Below the pieces are notes generated by a model. The model made no database searches and was not told the origin of the DNA. It saw nothing but the letters and a program-made list of their open reading frames with translations. The position numbers were made by a program, and so were the translations under genes. 64,000 nucleotides of DNA, taken from contig JACDQD010000006.1 in the NCBI GenBank assembly GCA_019843655.1, positions 17,006,246 to 17,070,245 on the forward strand. Direction: 5' to 3'. This document shows, piece after piece, positions 39,301-50,409 of this stretch; position 1 is the first letter of the stretch, and every line of letters begins with the position of its first letter. Source of the stretch: Lethocerus indicus (lineage: Eukaryota > Arthropoda > Insecta > Hemiptera > Belostomatidae).

Positions 39301-42300
39301 GATGGGATTTATTATATTTTTATAACCAATACAAAATTATGTGTTCATACAACAACAATATGCAATGCCACGCTTTCAAATTGCACTGAAATTCCTGTAG
39401 GTAATGAGATCCCGGAGAAGGAATATCGAACAGGGGTTTCGACCGATGTCGTGTACAAAACCCGGTGGCGGACAGAGTTTCCCATTAATTCCTAACTTGG
39501 ATTACTGGAGATGTTCAAATAACTCCGGTGCACTAATTAGGAAGTATAATAATTCGTTCCGAATGCTTCCGATACAATTGTGCCCGGTAATTGAAATACT
39601 TTTCAAAGTAATGTAGCTCGGCGATAAATTTGGAATGTATATTCAAAATGCCTGTTAAATTATTATAAATAGCTATAAATTTAATATATAATACAACACA
39701 TTAATTGAACGTTTGTATAATTCTTAAATTACTAAATGCAAAATAATAAACTGTTGTTAAACAGTTATATATTTGTACATATGTAATAAATTCAATTAAA
39801 CACTTCATTACATATTCCTTTTGGAACCTGTTCGAAATAGCTGTACGGGATGATTTTCAGTGCTAGCTGGTATACACGGCTAGTATACATCGCCTCGTTT
39901 CAGTCAGGGCTTAATAAATGGATGGATCAGCACTTGAACAGAGATATACTGATGGGGGTAGAATTCAACTCATACCAAAGTTTCTGATGCCCCGAACTAA
40001 TCCCTTTTATCGAACAGTCGACAGACGTTGATTGAACCGTAACAACTCCCGAAGCAGCACTCTCAGTTCGATAAAATGGATTACCCAACATGAATTCATT
40101 TCCTACCTTCTGTTCTGAACTTCCGTGGCAATATATTCTTAGGTGCATTTACCACCACTATCGAGAAATATTAAAAAGTTTATTGCACACGAAACTTCTT
40201 CATTCTCCACAATTCTTTGAACTCAGAAAAAAGATCAATATAAACACCTGCCTGTAACTGATTTCAATTTTATTTATTACGAACCTGATGGGTTTTGAGT
40301 ACTGTGATTGTTTTGATCATGAAGTTGACTTGCGGTATTTTTCTTGGCAAATTAAGTAAGAATAAAAAATTCCGTATATTTCGTATATTTCTGTCTCCTC
40401 TCGCTGGTTTGGTCTTTTGCTAGACCGGTTTCGGCTGCTCGTCGTCTTCAGTATTGGTGTTAGTCACTTGCTGGTTGTCTGTTTGTCGAGTGTATTTAAT
40501 ATATACACACGAATTATATATACACATAAATATTATTATATATTTTAATATTTGAGTTATTTTTAACACTATTAAAACCCGTAGTGTATTCAGTTTAATG
40601 CGCTACTAGTTTCAATGATACGGCGCACCTAATATTAACCCGCAAAAAAGGTCTGTCCTACATTTTAGCATTAGCGCCTTACATATAGTGCCTTACAGTA
40701 CAAATGACAGTGACAGTGCAGTGAGGATGCCAAAAAACATTCAAAGTGCCAAAGTGACTAATACCGCTACTGAAGATGGCGAGCAGCCGAAACCGGTCTA
40801 GCAAAAGATCAAACCAGCGAGAGTAGACAGAAACACACGAAATCTACGGTATTCCAACCCCTCGCAGACCACAAAACAGGTATTCTAAAGTAATAACTTC
40901 CTACACTATTAATATTATTAAAAACGAACCAACATGACAGTAACTAGTAGTTTTGGTCCGACAATGCTAAGCGACATTGACGAGCGACAGAAACCAGTTC
41001 AGCATTGTACCAAAAACAAAATGGAGGCTGAAAACTAGTCTGTGGAGTGTTTCTATCTCCTCTGACCGTCTTTTAATTAATTTTCCGATTGAACAGCTAC
41101 GCGCGTACACGCGTTAGTCCTGGCTGTAGCTGGCAGAGAGCGAGAGGCCCCGTGCACACAAATTAGGGCGCCTGGGAGTGAGATGAAGGGGGCGGAGGGT
41201 GGAGGGTGGAGGGCTCAGAGGCGTTGGTTGGGCGTCACCGGATCAAAGGTCATACCCGAAATGAGACCGACGCCACACCTCAGTGACTGTATGGGGGCGG
41301 GGGTTTGGGGACCACTGACAGGTTGCGTGCTATACATGCTATACACACCAGCCTACTGACTGTTCAGAGAAAATCGTTGCTGGAATCAATAACTAAAAAT
41401 AGACCAACAGACCAGGTCAGTTGTGGGTTCGGACGCTACCTGAAATCTGGTTTCATTTAAAGGGGCGGTGGCACTGTAATTGGAATCAATTAATCCTGTC
41501 AAAAAATGCTTTATACACTTGATAGCAGGATTCCGAACAACGTAGAAATTCTGAAAATGGATGATTTTCATTTCATTAAAGTTATTCCAAATTCGCACAT
41601 ATACTATATAATAATATAATATATTATACTCCAATAGTGTTAAAAATAATTTATAATCTAACCTAACAACATGATTAATTCAGATTTTTTAGTAACAATA
41701 ACCTGATTATCAAATTTGGAATACTGACAGTACAAATGAATGTGACAGTGCAGTGAGGGTGGCCAAAAAACGTCCAAAGTGTACGTCCAGAATAGTTTAA
41801 CGTTTTCACATGCTATTGCGATCGAGGCAGAATTTTTTTGACGTTAATTTTTGTTTCAGAGGGGCGTTAGGACCTTTCTGAAATTTACGACCCAAAAACT
41901 ATTGTAGATCTGCGAGGTATCATAAACCTCGCGAGGAATTCAGGTCGGACTTTAAGGGAGGAACGTGGCTGTTGTTTTATAGCGGGTGGGAGGGATTTTA
42001 TTATTTTAGCAATCTCTGACCCACATGATTTATGAATGTACGCGCTATGAAACAGTCCTTTCATTAGAAAAATAAATAAAATAGAAAAAAATATACCATA
42101 GTACGAAACTAACTCAGCAATTACTTAAGCAAATTTAGCCAATTTTATATATACGAATTTATGAGAAAAATTACACTGGAATTATATTAAGTTTAACAAT
42201 ATAAAATCATGCGAATGATATTGCGAGAAGCCGAAGCGCAGTTAACCTGCTACCAAACAAACGAGATGTCATCCTTAATCATAATCCATTTTTACAGTGT

Positions 42301-45300
42301 TTTCTTTATACATTGAGTAAATGATTTCTAATAATCCTGTACAGTATGTTATAAGATATCAATAGTGATCAACATTTCACAATATTATATTCAAATAATT
42401 ACTGCAATAGAGGGTAAGATTCATATAATGTATAATACATTTATAAACCAGAGGAAAGGAATTTATATTAATTATAAAAGGAATTATGAAAACATAATTT
42501 CAACTACGGAATGTTTGTATTCAAATTCTAAATATTTGCATTAAAATTCAAAATCGTTTGAATGCGTTAATTACTATGATCAAACGGGGAAAACAAATAA
42601 TATTGTATTGCGTGAAGCCGCTAAAATGATAATTAGTGACGTTAATTGTGATAAGCGAGAAAAATAAACAATTGAGATAAATAAGGCTTTCAGAGTAAGA
42701 GACCCGTGGGCTGCCTGGAGCCTGGCCAAAGGACTAAACTAAATGGAGTAGACAGGAAATGTCCCATCTAAATCTATGCTAAACTCTTGGAGAAATTAGC
42801 TGAAAATTAGACACCTATCTTTGTAATGGCCCCAAGATTGCAGCCAGGTAAAGTGAATAGATTTCAGAGCAAGTATCTACTATTAAATATCGTTAATGGT
42901 AATGTATCTTTCATCGTTCATGTGTTTAAATTAAATTCTGCCTTAAAACCCTCATTTAGAATAACGTATATGCTTAACTGCTTTAAATATTTACCAATTC
43001 CCACTATTCTCACTAAGGATTTACATTACTAACGGCTTATAATCATGTAAAATAAATTCATAGAAATGCGATAGGATTCCTAAAGATCGGCAAAATATGT
43101 TATCATAATTACAAAGATATTTTTAATTAAATTTTCCTTATGAGAGTTATTTTATAGGATATATACCAGGTTCATCGTCACAGAAACTATCACTACATAA
43201 ATACCTATAGGGCTTAAAAATATCGATAGGTTCCTTCAATTTCCGGTATAGATCATGTCCCGAAAACATTTTATAGTCCATTAAATATTAAGCTCTGATT
43301 AACCGTCAATTCCAACGCTACTTCAAAGCTCATTACTCATCATAAATTTAGTCTGAGCCCTAGGGCCGGTCCACTCCTCGCGTCGGGCGGGTTAAGCTCG
43401 TTGTCTAATATTTATGCGCTGCCTTTTATTACTGTTTAAAGACTTGGCAAGTCTTAAGCGAATAATTCACCGACCCCCAGCCACCTCCTACTTCGCAGGG
43501 ATAATATCAAAGCCAAGTTATTTTTCCCGGCCTGTTCTACCGCCCGTGCTCGCCACTTCTTTGTTTATCTGGGTCAAGATTTTTCCGCCTCGTATAATTA
43601 CCGGAGCCTGTTTTCAACCCGGTCGTTTCCCACTTCTAGGGACACGGTTCGACTCGATTTTTAACCGTTCATAAAACGCTGTTTCTCTTACACTTCTCTA
43701 CGTTGGCCAAATGATAGTCGCTGGTTCACAAACCAAGTTTATGTTTCCTAAAATGATTCTATATTCAATTCTTGTTCTAGCCATGTATAAATGTTCATTT
43801 ATAGTTTCTGTTTAATAGTTTCAACTGGAATTATAATTTCAATCAATTCAATTACAATTATCGGCACATATATAAAAGATGCGTACAGTCTATCCGAATC
43901 TAAAAAATGTTTGTATTTGGCTTTATATTAATGGGTCATAATATACGTATATACTATCATTGAGGAATCGTAGTCATTTTTGTTTTTTCTAGGGATGGTC
44001 CAACCTAGTATAATAACTTAGTTTAACTACTATAACCTAGTATAATAAATATTATAGTTTACTCTTGGCTACTGCTCTCGTGCACTTTAGTGCATCGTGT
44101 AATATTGTAGTTAGCGCCAAATGCCAGGTGTAAAATTTCGATTATTTCCCGAATGTACACCTGGTTTGATGGCACAGAAATCCTAATTAAATCCGGGCGA
44201 ATTCCTGAACGTTAAGGATTTAACCGAGGGCAGTTAGTAAGGGGCGGATAACCCCGGTTTCCTGGCAATAGCTACCTGTACCCCGTCCAGCAGCCACCCG
44301 CACTTCCCACAAACACCCCGAGCCGTCGGATTTTGCATAATCTCGTGGAAGGAGAGCCGAAACGCTGTGCCGGGTGGGAAGGGGCGGGGATTTTAATGCT
44401 GCCGGCTTTTTAGTAGGGGAGGGGATGGGCGGGGGTGAGCCCGCGAAGCCGGATTAGCCCCCTGGTCCCTATACCCCTCCGCCGTCCCATCCCCTAAATA
44501 CGGGGGCCGACTGCTACTTCCAGCTAATATAATCCGCTCTCGGCCCCAGCGCGTTTCAATTACACTTGGGGTCTCCGCAATGGGTAATTTTGAATGATAG
44601 GCCCGCTCCAGACATTAGCCAAACTTGGGGAAAAAATTGCTACCTTGTAATGACTTCTTTAGAACGTTTAATTGATGACAAATAATCGTTACTTTATGAT
44701 GCCTTTTTATAATTATTTTAATAATATTCCTTGTGGGTCGTGTACTTATTTCTAATCTGCACGTTTTCCGTAACGTATTTCTATTAATGTATTTATTACA
44801 AATCCATAATAATAACGTACATTAGTAAATTTAAGTTTCACCTAATTTCGTTCATAAAATAAAATCCACGATGTTAAATTTGCGACAGTCACATAACGAA
44901 TACCCGTTTCGTTCCGTTTCATAAAATGCTATCCATTTCTCAGCAATTGGTCAATTATCTTCGTTCTGTTCTTTTTCTGGGACCCGCATAAACGCGGCAT
45001 ATATGTGGCGGTATTAATTATAGCCGCCCTGTTTCCACCGCACTGCATTTCAACGGCAGCACTCAACCAATTAAATGTCTTTATTGCGTGAACTCCACTC
45101 ACTGCTCTTTCCATTTCTGCGTTTACACCTATTACGAATTCATAATAAATTACGCTCAAAACATCAAAGGAGCGTCCGTTACCCCACCTCCCGTCCATTT
45201 TCCGTATAGGTGTAAAACAATTTATTTTCATCATGGATGAATTATTTTCAATTCAAAACTCTATTGAAATTAAACGATCTGATAGGGAATATCGAAATTA

Positions 45301-47553
45301 GTGATGTCAAATATTTTGATTAAATGTCTTTTAATTAATATAAGAAATATTCTTAGTTTGTTTTCACGTTATTCAATAGCTTCTCATTCACGGATATAAA
45401 CTCGATAAACAGATATAACTGTACCAATATATTTGCGCGAGATGGAGTTTTTTATTAGTAATAATTAATAAAATAAGGGTAGCAGGTGCTCGAAAGGGAA
45501 TTAGTCTCTCTCCTGTATTGGAGACTCCACTCTCACTTAGCATGTATTCCAATGCTTTCAAATTGCATCATAGACGCGTGTATAGCGGAAAATATATAAT
45601 CCCGACATTAGTTCTGTCCGTGACAAATGTTTATGTTACTCTTTAAGTTAATTTCAATCTACCATAGTGTCAGCTTCATCAGAGTCCGGTCCATTTGGTA
45701 ATTTGTTGGGGCATAAAAATTGGGTCTTTGGTATCCGAAGCCGCCCCCTAATTAATGTATAAAACAGAATTATAATGGGATGGGATGGGGCGGGGTGGCT
45801 GGTTGGGCTCCGAGTGGCTGGCACTCTATTAGGGAGACCTCATGGGCTTTTGTTTAAAATAATAAATGTCTATCGGGCCCCGGGGCAGTATGTCATTGAC
45901 ACTGGCAGGCCTACCCCTACCCACCACCACAGTATTTCATACTGTACTAAAACACCCCCCCCCACCCGCCCGGCTTCCCCCTCTTGTTGTGTTGTGGCCC
46001 CAATGGGCTTCGGAGGTGGTTCACTCGCACCGAACAAAAGTGTCGTATACTTGTTAAATAACCGGATTATTTATCACGCTAAAATATGAAATACTGCTCG
46101 AAATATTAATCCGCTATAACAATCGAAAATGATTGATCTAAATTCGTATTGACACCGATATTAGATGTTTTAATTTGTATAAAATCAATAATTCACTCAA
46201 CAGCCGTTTACCCTAGCCGGGACTCCACTGCATAAAGGTTCTCATAAAGGCAAAATAAAGACAGGAAAATAAATTGTTATTGTGTTTAAAAGGAAAACAA
46301 AAACATCAGTTTTGTGGTCTGCGAGGGGTTGGAATACCGTAGATTTCGTGTGTTTCTGTCTCCTCTCGCTGGTTTCGTGTTTTGCTAGACCGGTTTCGGC
46401 TGCTCGCCATCATCAGTAGCGGTGTTAGTCACTTTGGCACTTTGGATGTTTTTTGGATATCCTCACTGCACTGTCACTGAGCAGCCGAAACGGGTCTAGC
46501 AAAAGACCAATCAAGCGAGAGGAGACGGAAACACATGAAATCTACGAAAAACATATCAGATTTTTATTACGATATGGAGATATATATACACGTGTTTCTG
46601 AAATTGGAGTAATTGAAACCATTAATAACCATGCAGTCTGCATTATAATTTGACATTACATTAAATTATCTCAAAATAAATCGAACAGTCTGTTACAGTG
46701 GGTTGAGTTTCTCGTCAAATTATTATATTAAAATTATGAATTCATTTAAACGTGCAATATTTTACTGAAATTATTTACAGCCGTAATAATAATACGGCTC
46801 TGATAATAATAGTTGACCGTACTGGGATGGCTGTAATATACACGTAGATCGGTGAATCTGATCGGTTACGCCTGATCTGTCACAGGGAAGATTGACACTC
46901 AACGGGCCAAAGTGCTATCTACATATTTATGATTTTCGGTCTTTCGCCCTGCTGTGTGCCGACAAAATGTTGGAGGACTTTCATATCGATGCATGCGGAA
47001 TTACTGAGTTGACCACCGGGGAATATTGAGTTTGGTTATTAGATATATTCTACATCTTCCGCAGCCGAATATTTTACTTTGATAAAAACGTTCTCATCTA
47101 TATTGTGCGTTCAACATTTAAGGCGTTAGTACAAAAATAATTAATTACAATTTGACTTGAGATAACGGTCAACACAAATGTTTATGCGAGACTGATTTCA
47201 TTTTTCTCCTTCAGTACTTTGTTAATAATTAGAAATTACCACTTTGTGAGTGTAGTGGCAGTGCTCGCAGTATGTTTCATGGGCAGCATAAGTGCTGACT
47301 GGACCATAACTTTAGAAGGATATTTCTCCAGGACTTAATTCTTCTGATTATTTACCATAGTGTTTTATAATATTTAAACAGTTGGGAGGATATTTTTACC
47401 TTCCTTTGTTGCTGGATATCCTCTGCGCTGACGGTCCCTTCCAGGTTGTGTTCTTGGCTCTCGTACCGTGGCAAGTGACTATGAAAGTCTCGTTGACGTA
47501 GCGCTCGGTCTCGTTCATCACCGGCATCAAGTGCAGGCTCCCGCTTGCCCCGC
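25387..47553 (-). CDS. Ig/FN3 cell-adhesion protein (fasciclin-2/NCAM-like), seven exons, 5' end missing
   Basis: Seven minus-strand exons (47553-47400, 39116-38968, 29655-29524, 29058-28915, 27051-26831, 26690-26396, 25610-25387) have GT-AG borders and agree in phase at all six junctions. They give about 438 residues before a TAA stop. In order they encode three Ig domains, each with the cysteine pair and core tryptophan and each split by an intron, then one fibronectin type III domain, then a hydrophobic tail. Several N-glycosylation sequons are visible (NET, NTT, NYT, NAT, NIT, NLT, NSS). Family knowledge places such proteins on neuronal surfaces, where they mediate adhesion and axon guidance. 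Fas2 has five Ig and two FN3 domains, so the 3+1 layout with a GPI-type end suggests an orthologue of Drosophila fipi (CG15630). That name is inference. The signal-peptide exon was not found; the first exon here needs an upstream exon ending in phase 1. Confidence 0.88.
26396..26690 (-). CDS. Exon: C-terminal half of Ig3 plus first half of the FN3 domain
   Basis: It starts in phase 0 after GACTGTTTCAG and reads FPVTNSAVFGEYECTATNPL, the second half of Ig3. After a short linker (GVKPKRPSYVSV) come the first FN3 strands with VIGYRIEFTAKKPDGSHTW and the end QSPEYQDVYT. The donor is ACAA|GTAAGC, phase 1. This is the only exon joining the Ig and FN3 modules. The opposite strand is open across 192 codons here, but the minus-strand protein matches known domain signatures and the plus-strand one does not. 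Confidence 0.93.
26831..27051 (-). CDS. Exon: N-terminal half of Ig domain 3
   Basis: It reads KPRWRITPANNRSMKSKDRE and then GGVANLTCDAVAQPEAQFIW, giving the first cysteine and core tryptophan of the third Ig domain. It ends ISEQHRSVLQ at a CAG|GTGAGT donor in phase 0. The acceptor is TTGTATTTAG. Sequons occur at NLT, NNAT and NSS. Base composition is clearly more GC-rich than in the two Ig2 exons. By alignment to Fas2 from memory, this domain sits where the membrane-proximal fifth Ig of Fas2 would be. Ig3 and Ig4 of Fas2 have no counterpart in the 1.9-kb intron before it. Confidence 0.92.
28915..29058 (-). CDS. Exon: C-terminal half of Ig domain 2
   Basis: It completes a glycine codon and reads ERYKVMPRGLYISNITYDDV, then GEYQCRAFQTTSQTSKMAS. 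The second Ig cysteine sits in GEYQC, followed by the strand-G sequence VSINLYVL. The donor is CTGC|GTACGT. The one base left over joins AC of the next exon to make a histidine codon. An open frame runs far upstream of the acceptor into the 465-bp intron, so open-frame length overstates this exon. The phase match to both neighbours fixes the border at ATCGACAG. Confidence 0.9.
29524..29655 (-). CDS. Exon: N-terminal half of Ig domain 2
   Basis: It begins with two bases that complete an AAG lysine from the previous exon, then reads PISFSGTPGEQNATEFQNIL and VRCEVTGDPAPTIVWQFKG. The C-x(11)-W spacing and the DPAPTIVW motif are characteristic of the second Ig domain of NCAM and fasciclin-2 proteins. 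The acceptor is TTATTTCCAG and the donor CACG|GTAAGT. The 9.3-kb intron before it carries one foldback element and an (AT)n tract. Confidence 0.92.
31459..31481. repeat. (CT)n microsatellite
   Basis: About eleven CT units; on the minus strand (GA)n, which is also a GAGA-factor type sequence. It lies in intron 2 of the adhesion gene. Confidence 0.95.
33296..33323. repeat. (AT)n microsatellite, 28 bp
   Basis: Uninterrupted TA dinucleotides within intron 2 of the adhesion gene. Confidence 0.97.
36742..37088 (+). mobile_element. Foldback element with internally deleted left arm
   Basis: The left end CCTGTTTTGTAGTCTGCGAGG is followed by a short left arm that jumps at about 36819 into the inverted core (AAAAAATATTTATTAAGCAT to CACTACTAGTTTCAATGG). 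The complete right arm follows, to AAATCTACG. In the right arm GAAACCGG has become GCAACCGG. The copy sits in intron 2 of the adhesion gene. Confidence 0.85.
38968..39116 (-). CDS. Exon: C-terminal half of Ig domain 1
   Basis: The translation includes VHVEERIRGDDQVAALIFER, then EDKGNYTCLANIDG, the standard D-x-G-x-Y-x-C second half of an Ig fold. It ends in KKTFRLIVI, which is strand G. The acceptor is TTTGTTCCAG and the donor ATCA|GTAAGT. One base enters, completing the AGG codon begun in the previous exon, and the exon leaves in phase 1. It lies 8.3 kb downstream of the first half of the same domain, so Ig domain 1 is split by the second-longest intron of the gene. Confidence 0.9.
40371..40880 (+). 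mobile_element. Foldback element with AT-rich central insert
   Basis: The left arm is cut after GTGTTAGTCACTTG. About 130 bp of unrelated AT-rich DNA follows, then the inverted core from GCGCTACTAGTTTCAATGAT and a complete right arm ending CGCAGACCACAAAACAGG. It lies in intron 1 of the adhesion gene. A weak inverted repeat (AATGCT/AGCATT, about 40965-41005) just to its right ends in TGTTTCTATCTCCTCT, which may be another remnant. Confidence 0.85.
41727..41785 (+). mobile_element. Foldback element, right-arm fragment
   Basis: ACTGACAGTACAAATGAATG, GACAGTGCAGTGAGGGTGGCC and AAAAAACGTCCAAAGTG match the middle of the right arm. No ends are present. Confidence 0.7.
46307..46546 (+). mobile_element. 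Foldback element, compact copy
   Basis: The left arm starts CAGTTTTGTGGTCTGCGAGG and continues to CTGCACTGTCACTGAGCAGCC, where it joins directly to the inner right arm (GCAGCCGAAACGGGTCTAGC) and ends GAAATCTACG. The whole core and about half of the right arm are deleted. Intron 1 of the adhesion gene. Confidence 0.85.
47400..47553 (-). CDS. Exon: N-terminal half of Ig domain 1
   Basis: It reads GSLHLMPVMNETERYVNETF and then IVTCHGTRAKNTTWKGPSAQ. This contains the first Ig cysteine (TCHG), the core tryptophan (TTWK) and three sequons. The acceptor is TCGGCAG and the donor is AAG|GTAAAA. The exon enters with two bases and leaves in phase 2. The segment before strand A is short, so the cleaved signal peptide must come from the previous, unlocated exon. 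An alternative acceptor 10 bases further in (GGCAAG) would also stay in frame with a phase-2 upstream exon, so the exact 5' border is less sure than the 3' border. Confidence 0.82.
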
Positions 47554-48006
47554 CTGCCGACAATCATTACATTACACCAGTGTTAGGCTATCCATTAATC
47601 CCCGATTGCAAGTAAAACCCGGTACGGGATGCAGTCCGCCGCCGGCCGAGAAAATGGATACGGGGGCATATATCACGGCAAATGCATTGCCGCCGGTGTT
47701 CCACCAAATCCCATTTATTTGAGAACCGAATCAACTATTAAAGAATCAATTCAGTTCCAGTCAGTCAAGTCCAATACTCGGCCATTTAGATTCCGAAGGT
47801 CTGCCTCAACCCGCTTAAAATAAATTATTTATATCCCATTACGAAACACTTCAATCTTCCTTATCTCGAAAACGGAAGTAGGAAAATATGAATTAGATAG
47901 GTAAAAAAAAATAAATATAACATGCTAACAAGTTTGTCTCCATCAAACCAATTTATATTTTCCTGTTTATTTTTGTCGAAAAATTCGTATAATTATTCAC
48001 AATATA

Positions 48007-48410
48007 CCTGTTTTGTGGTCTGCGAGGGGTTGGAATACTGTAGGTTCGTGATGTTTCTGCCTCCTCTCGCTGGTTTCGTCTTTTGCTAGACCGGTTTCGG
48101 CTGCTCGCCATCTTCAGTAGCGGTGTTAGTCACTGTTAGCACTTTGGATGTTTTTTGGGCATCCTCACTGCACTGTCACTTTCACATGTACTAGCCCGCA
48201 ACAAAGGTCTGTCTTACATTTTAGTATTAGCGCCTTACATATAGCGCCTTACATTACATGTGAAAGTGACAGTGCAGTGAGGATGCCCAAAAAACATCCA
48301 AAGTGCTAACCGTGACTAACACCGCTACTGAAGATGGCGAGCAGTCGAAACCGGTCTAGCAAAAGACCAAACCAGCGAGAGGAGACAGAAACATCACGAA
48401 CCTACAGTAT
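48007..48410 (+). mobile_element. Foldback element with 156-bp near-perfect inverted arms
   Basis: The arms at 48035-48190 and 48255-48410 are each 156 bases and pair with only four mismatches that I can find (about 97% identity) around a 64-bp loop containing GCAACAAAGGTCTGTCTTAC. The left side carries the outer terminus CCTGTTTTGTGGTCTGCGAGG; the right side lacks it. Transcription through either strand would form a long hairpin. Confidence 0.92.
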
Positions 48411-48587
48411 CACAATATTTCCTTTATAGACCCAACTGTTGCCATTGTAAAGTATAAAGTTTGGGATAAGAGTTCAAATATCCTCAGGCTTGGCCGGGAT
48501 TCTCAGGTGTAGTTACAAACTTAAACTGATTAATTGAATATATTTCCTCGTGTATTTGGAAACGCTCAACTATTATAAATGTTCCTG
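48159..48587 (+). repeat. Duplicated segment, copy A
   Basis: It covers the inner half of the foldback element at 48007 plus 177 bp of sequence found nowhere else in the window except at 50188-50584. The flank (CACAATATTTCCTTTATAGA to TATAAATGTTCCTG) differs from copy B at only about three positions. Confidence 0.88.
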
Positions 48588-50117
48588 ATGTTGCATATTT
48601 TGTCTAAACCCTAACGGCGCAAATTAATAACAGACTAAAACCTACAATTATATCAATGGAAAAGAAACTGCAGCAATTGACAGAGTTGATGAAACTGTCC
48701 AGAGTTTCTCGGTTAATCTAATTATTGTATGTAACGAATTTACAAACGTGTTCATTTTCCAACAGAACCATATTATACTGCCCCACTTGATACAATATTT
48801 TTTACACTTCGCGCTCAACCGATTATCCACCGATCGGCTGTTTTTACTGAGGGCCTAACTCAATTTTAAAACTAATTTCACGCCAATTAATCAGGACTGA
48901 GTAATTAGGAACAAGCCGCGAAATCGGTACACGACCGATCTCGCGTTTCTCATCAGCCTCTACAATAATTGTATTATAGTAAAACGATATAGCACTGAAG
49001 AGATACATGCTGTTAAACTGCTGTCGATAAACGTTAACTTAATATGCGCCATTAAATTTTCCATAACGTAATTTTTTATTATATTTTATTTATACTAGCT
49101 TGAACACTTTCCATGATATCGGTCAATGCACATTCTTAATAATTAGTATTAATAGGGCTCTATTCAGTACGAAAGGAATGACAATCATTCATTTAGTAGG
49201 AATACTGATGTCAATGACTAGGACAATATTTTAGAACCATAATTATGTTCTCGATAAGCCAAATAATAGTCCAACATAATTCAAGAATGAATCAATTCAA
49301 GGAGAAAGGATGTTACAACAAAACGTGAAATCAGATTTACGCATAACAATTTTGAGAATTTCAGTATATGAGAGTAAAGTTGGGAAGAGTTCGCGTGGAG
49401 TTCAATACACCATTTTAAAATATCGAAATTTCCATCCCGGATTCAATTCCGAGTTGTAAATAATTTCAATTATACGAATTGGTATTCATATAATTCTAAT
49501 GCTGATTGTCACCTATCGTCAAATTTCGGGAACTATATTTCACCAGAAACGACGTGTTAAAGTAGCGGAAGAGCTCGTTAGATCTGGGCGTCTTGTGCTG
49601 AATTAGAGCTGTCGTTCGTTGTGAAGACCACGCCAAGGAAAACATATATTAGCGGTGAGGAAAAAGGGAGGCAGCAGTTTTCTGTGTGGGGGGAGATGTG
49701 GCGGAGCGTTTTTGGGCCGGGGCCCGTTTGCCAGAGCTCGGGATAAATTCTGAGCACCGCCGCCGGCCCACCAATCGATCCGCACTGTTTTGACGGCCTC
49801 AGTATTTCCTGTTTGAAAATATGAACAATTTGCCGACGACCTCCCAACAGCTGCGGACAGGCGTTGTTTTCATAACCGGCTGAATGAATTTCTTTCGCGA
49901 GACCATTACCGCTGGAAAGGTCCGGTGATATTTCGACCGAACTCTTAAGTTTCTGAAAACGGGCTCTCGCGTGACCGGCGACCATTAGCAACGATTCTTG
50001 AGAGGGGGGGGGGAAACTGCGGAGGTAAATATCCCTTTTTAAGGGACGGACATATCTTTCTAATCCCACAATGAGAATAAAACGAAAGCGTGCATTAGTT
50101 CCAATCGAATTGTTTAA

Positions 50118-50409
50118 CGTAGATTTCGTATGTTTCTGTCTCCTCTCGCTGGTTTGGTCTTTTGCTAGACCGGTTTGTACTGCTCGCGCATCCTCACTGC
50201 ACTGTCACTTTCATGTACTAGCCCGCAACAAAGGTCTGTAGCGCCTTACATTACACGTGAAAGTGACAGTGCAGTGAGGATGCCCAAAAAACATCCAAAG
50301 TGCTAACCGTGACTAACACCGCTACTGAAGATGGCGAGCAGTCGAAACCGGTCTAGCAAAAGACCAAACCAGCGAGAGGAGACAGAAACATCACGAACCT
50401 ACAGTATCA
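50118..50409 (+). mobile_element. Foldback element, part of a local duplication
   Basis: The left arm is abbreviated (CCGGTTTGTACTGCTCGCG joins straight to CATCCTCACTGCACTG). The core has lost about 29 bp and the right arm is intact. From 50188 it shares the same sequence as 48159 onward, including non-element flank to 50584. Confidence 0.88.

Larger units (their letters stand above)
39117..47399 (-). other. Intron 1 of the adhesion gene, within Ig domain 1 (8.3 kb)
   Basis: This splits Ig domain 1. It holds two foldback elements (40371-40880 and 46307-46546), a fragment (41727-41785), and GC-rich islands at about 41130-41320, 43370-43680, 44180-44560 and 45760-46040. A 101-codon minus-strand open frame at 44929-45234 has no recognisable domain. 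I see no additional exon, and none is needed because the flanking exon phases match. Confidence 0.72.

Noticed and set aside
49578..50069. 163-codon minus-strand open frame
   Set aside because: It sits in a GC-rich island where stop codons are rare, contains a G homopolymer, and shows no domain, signal or family resemblance.
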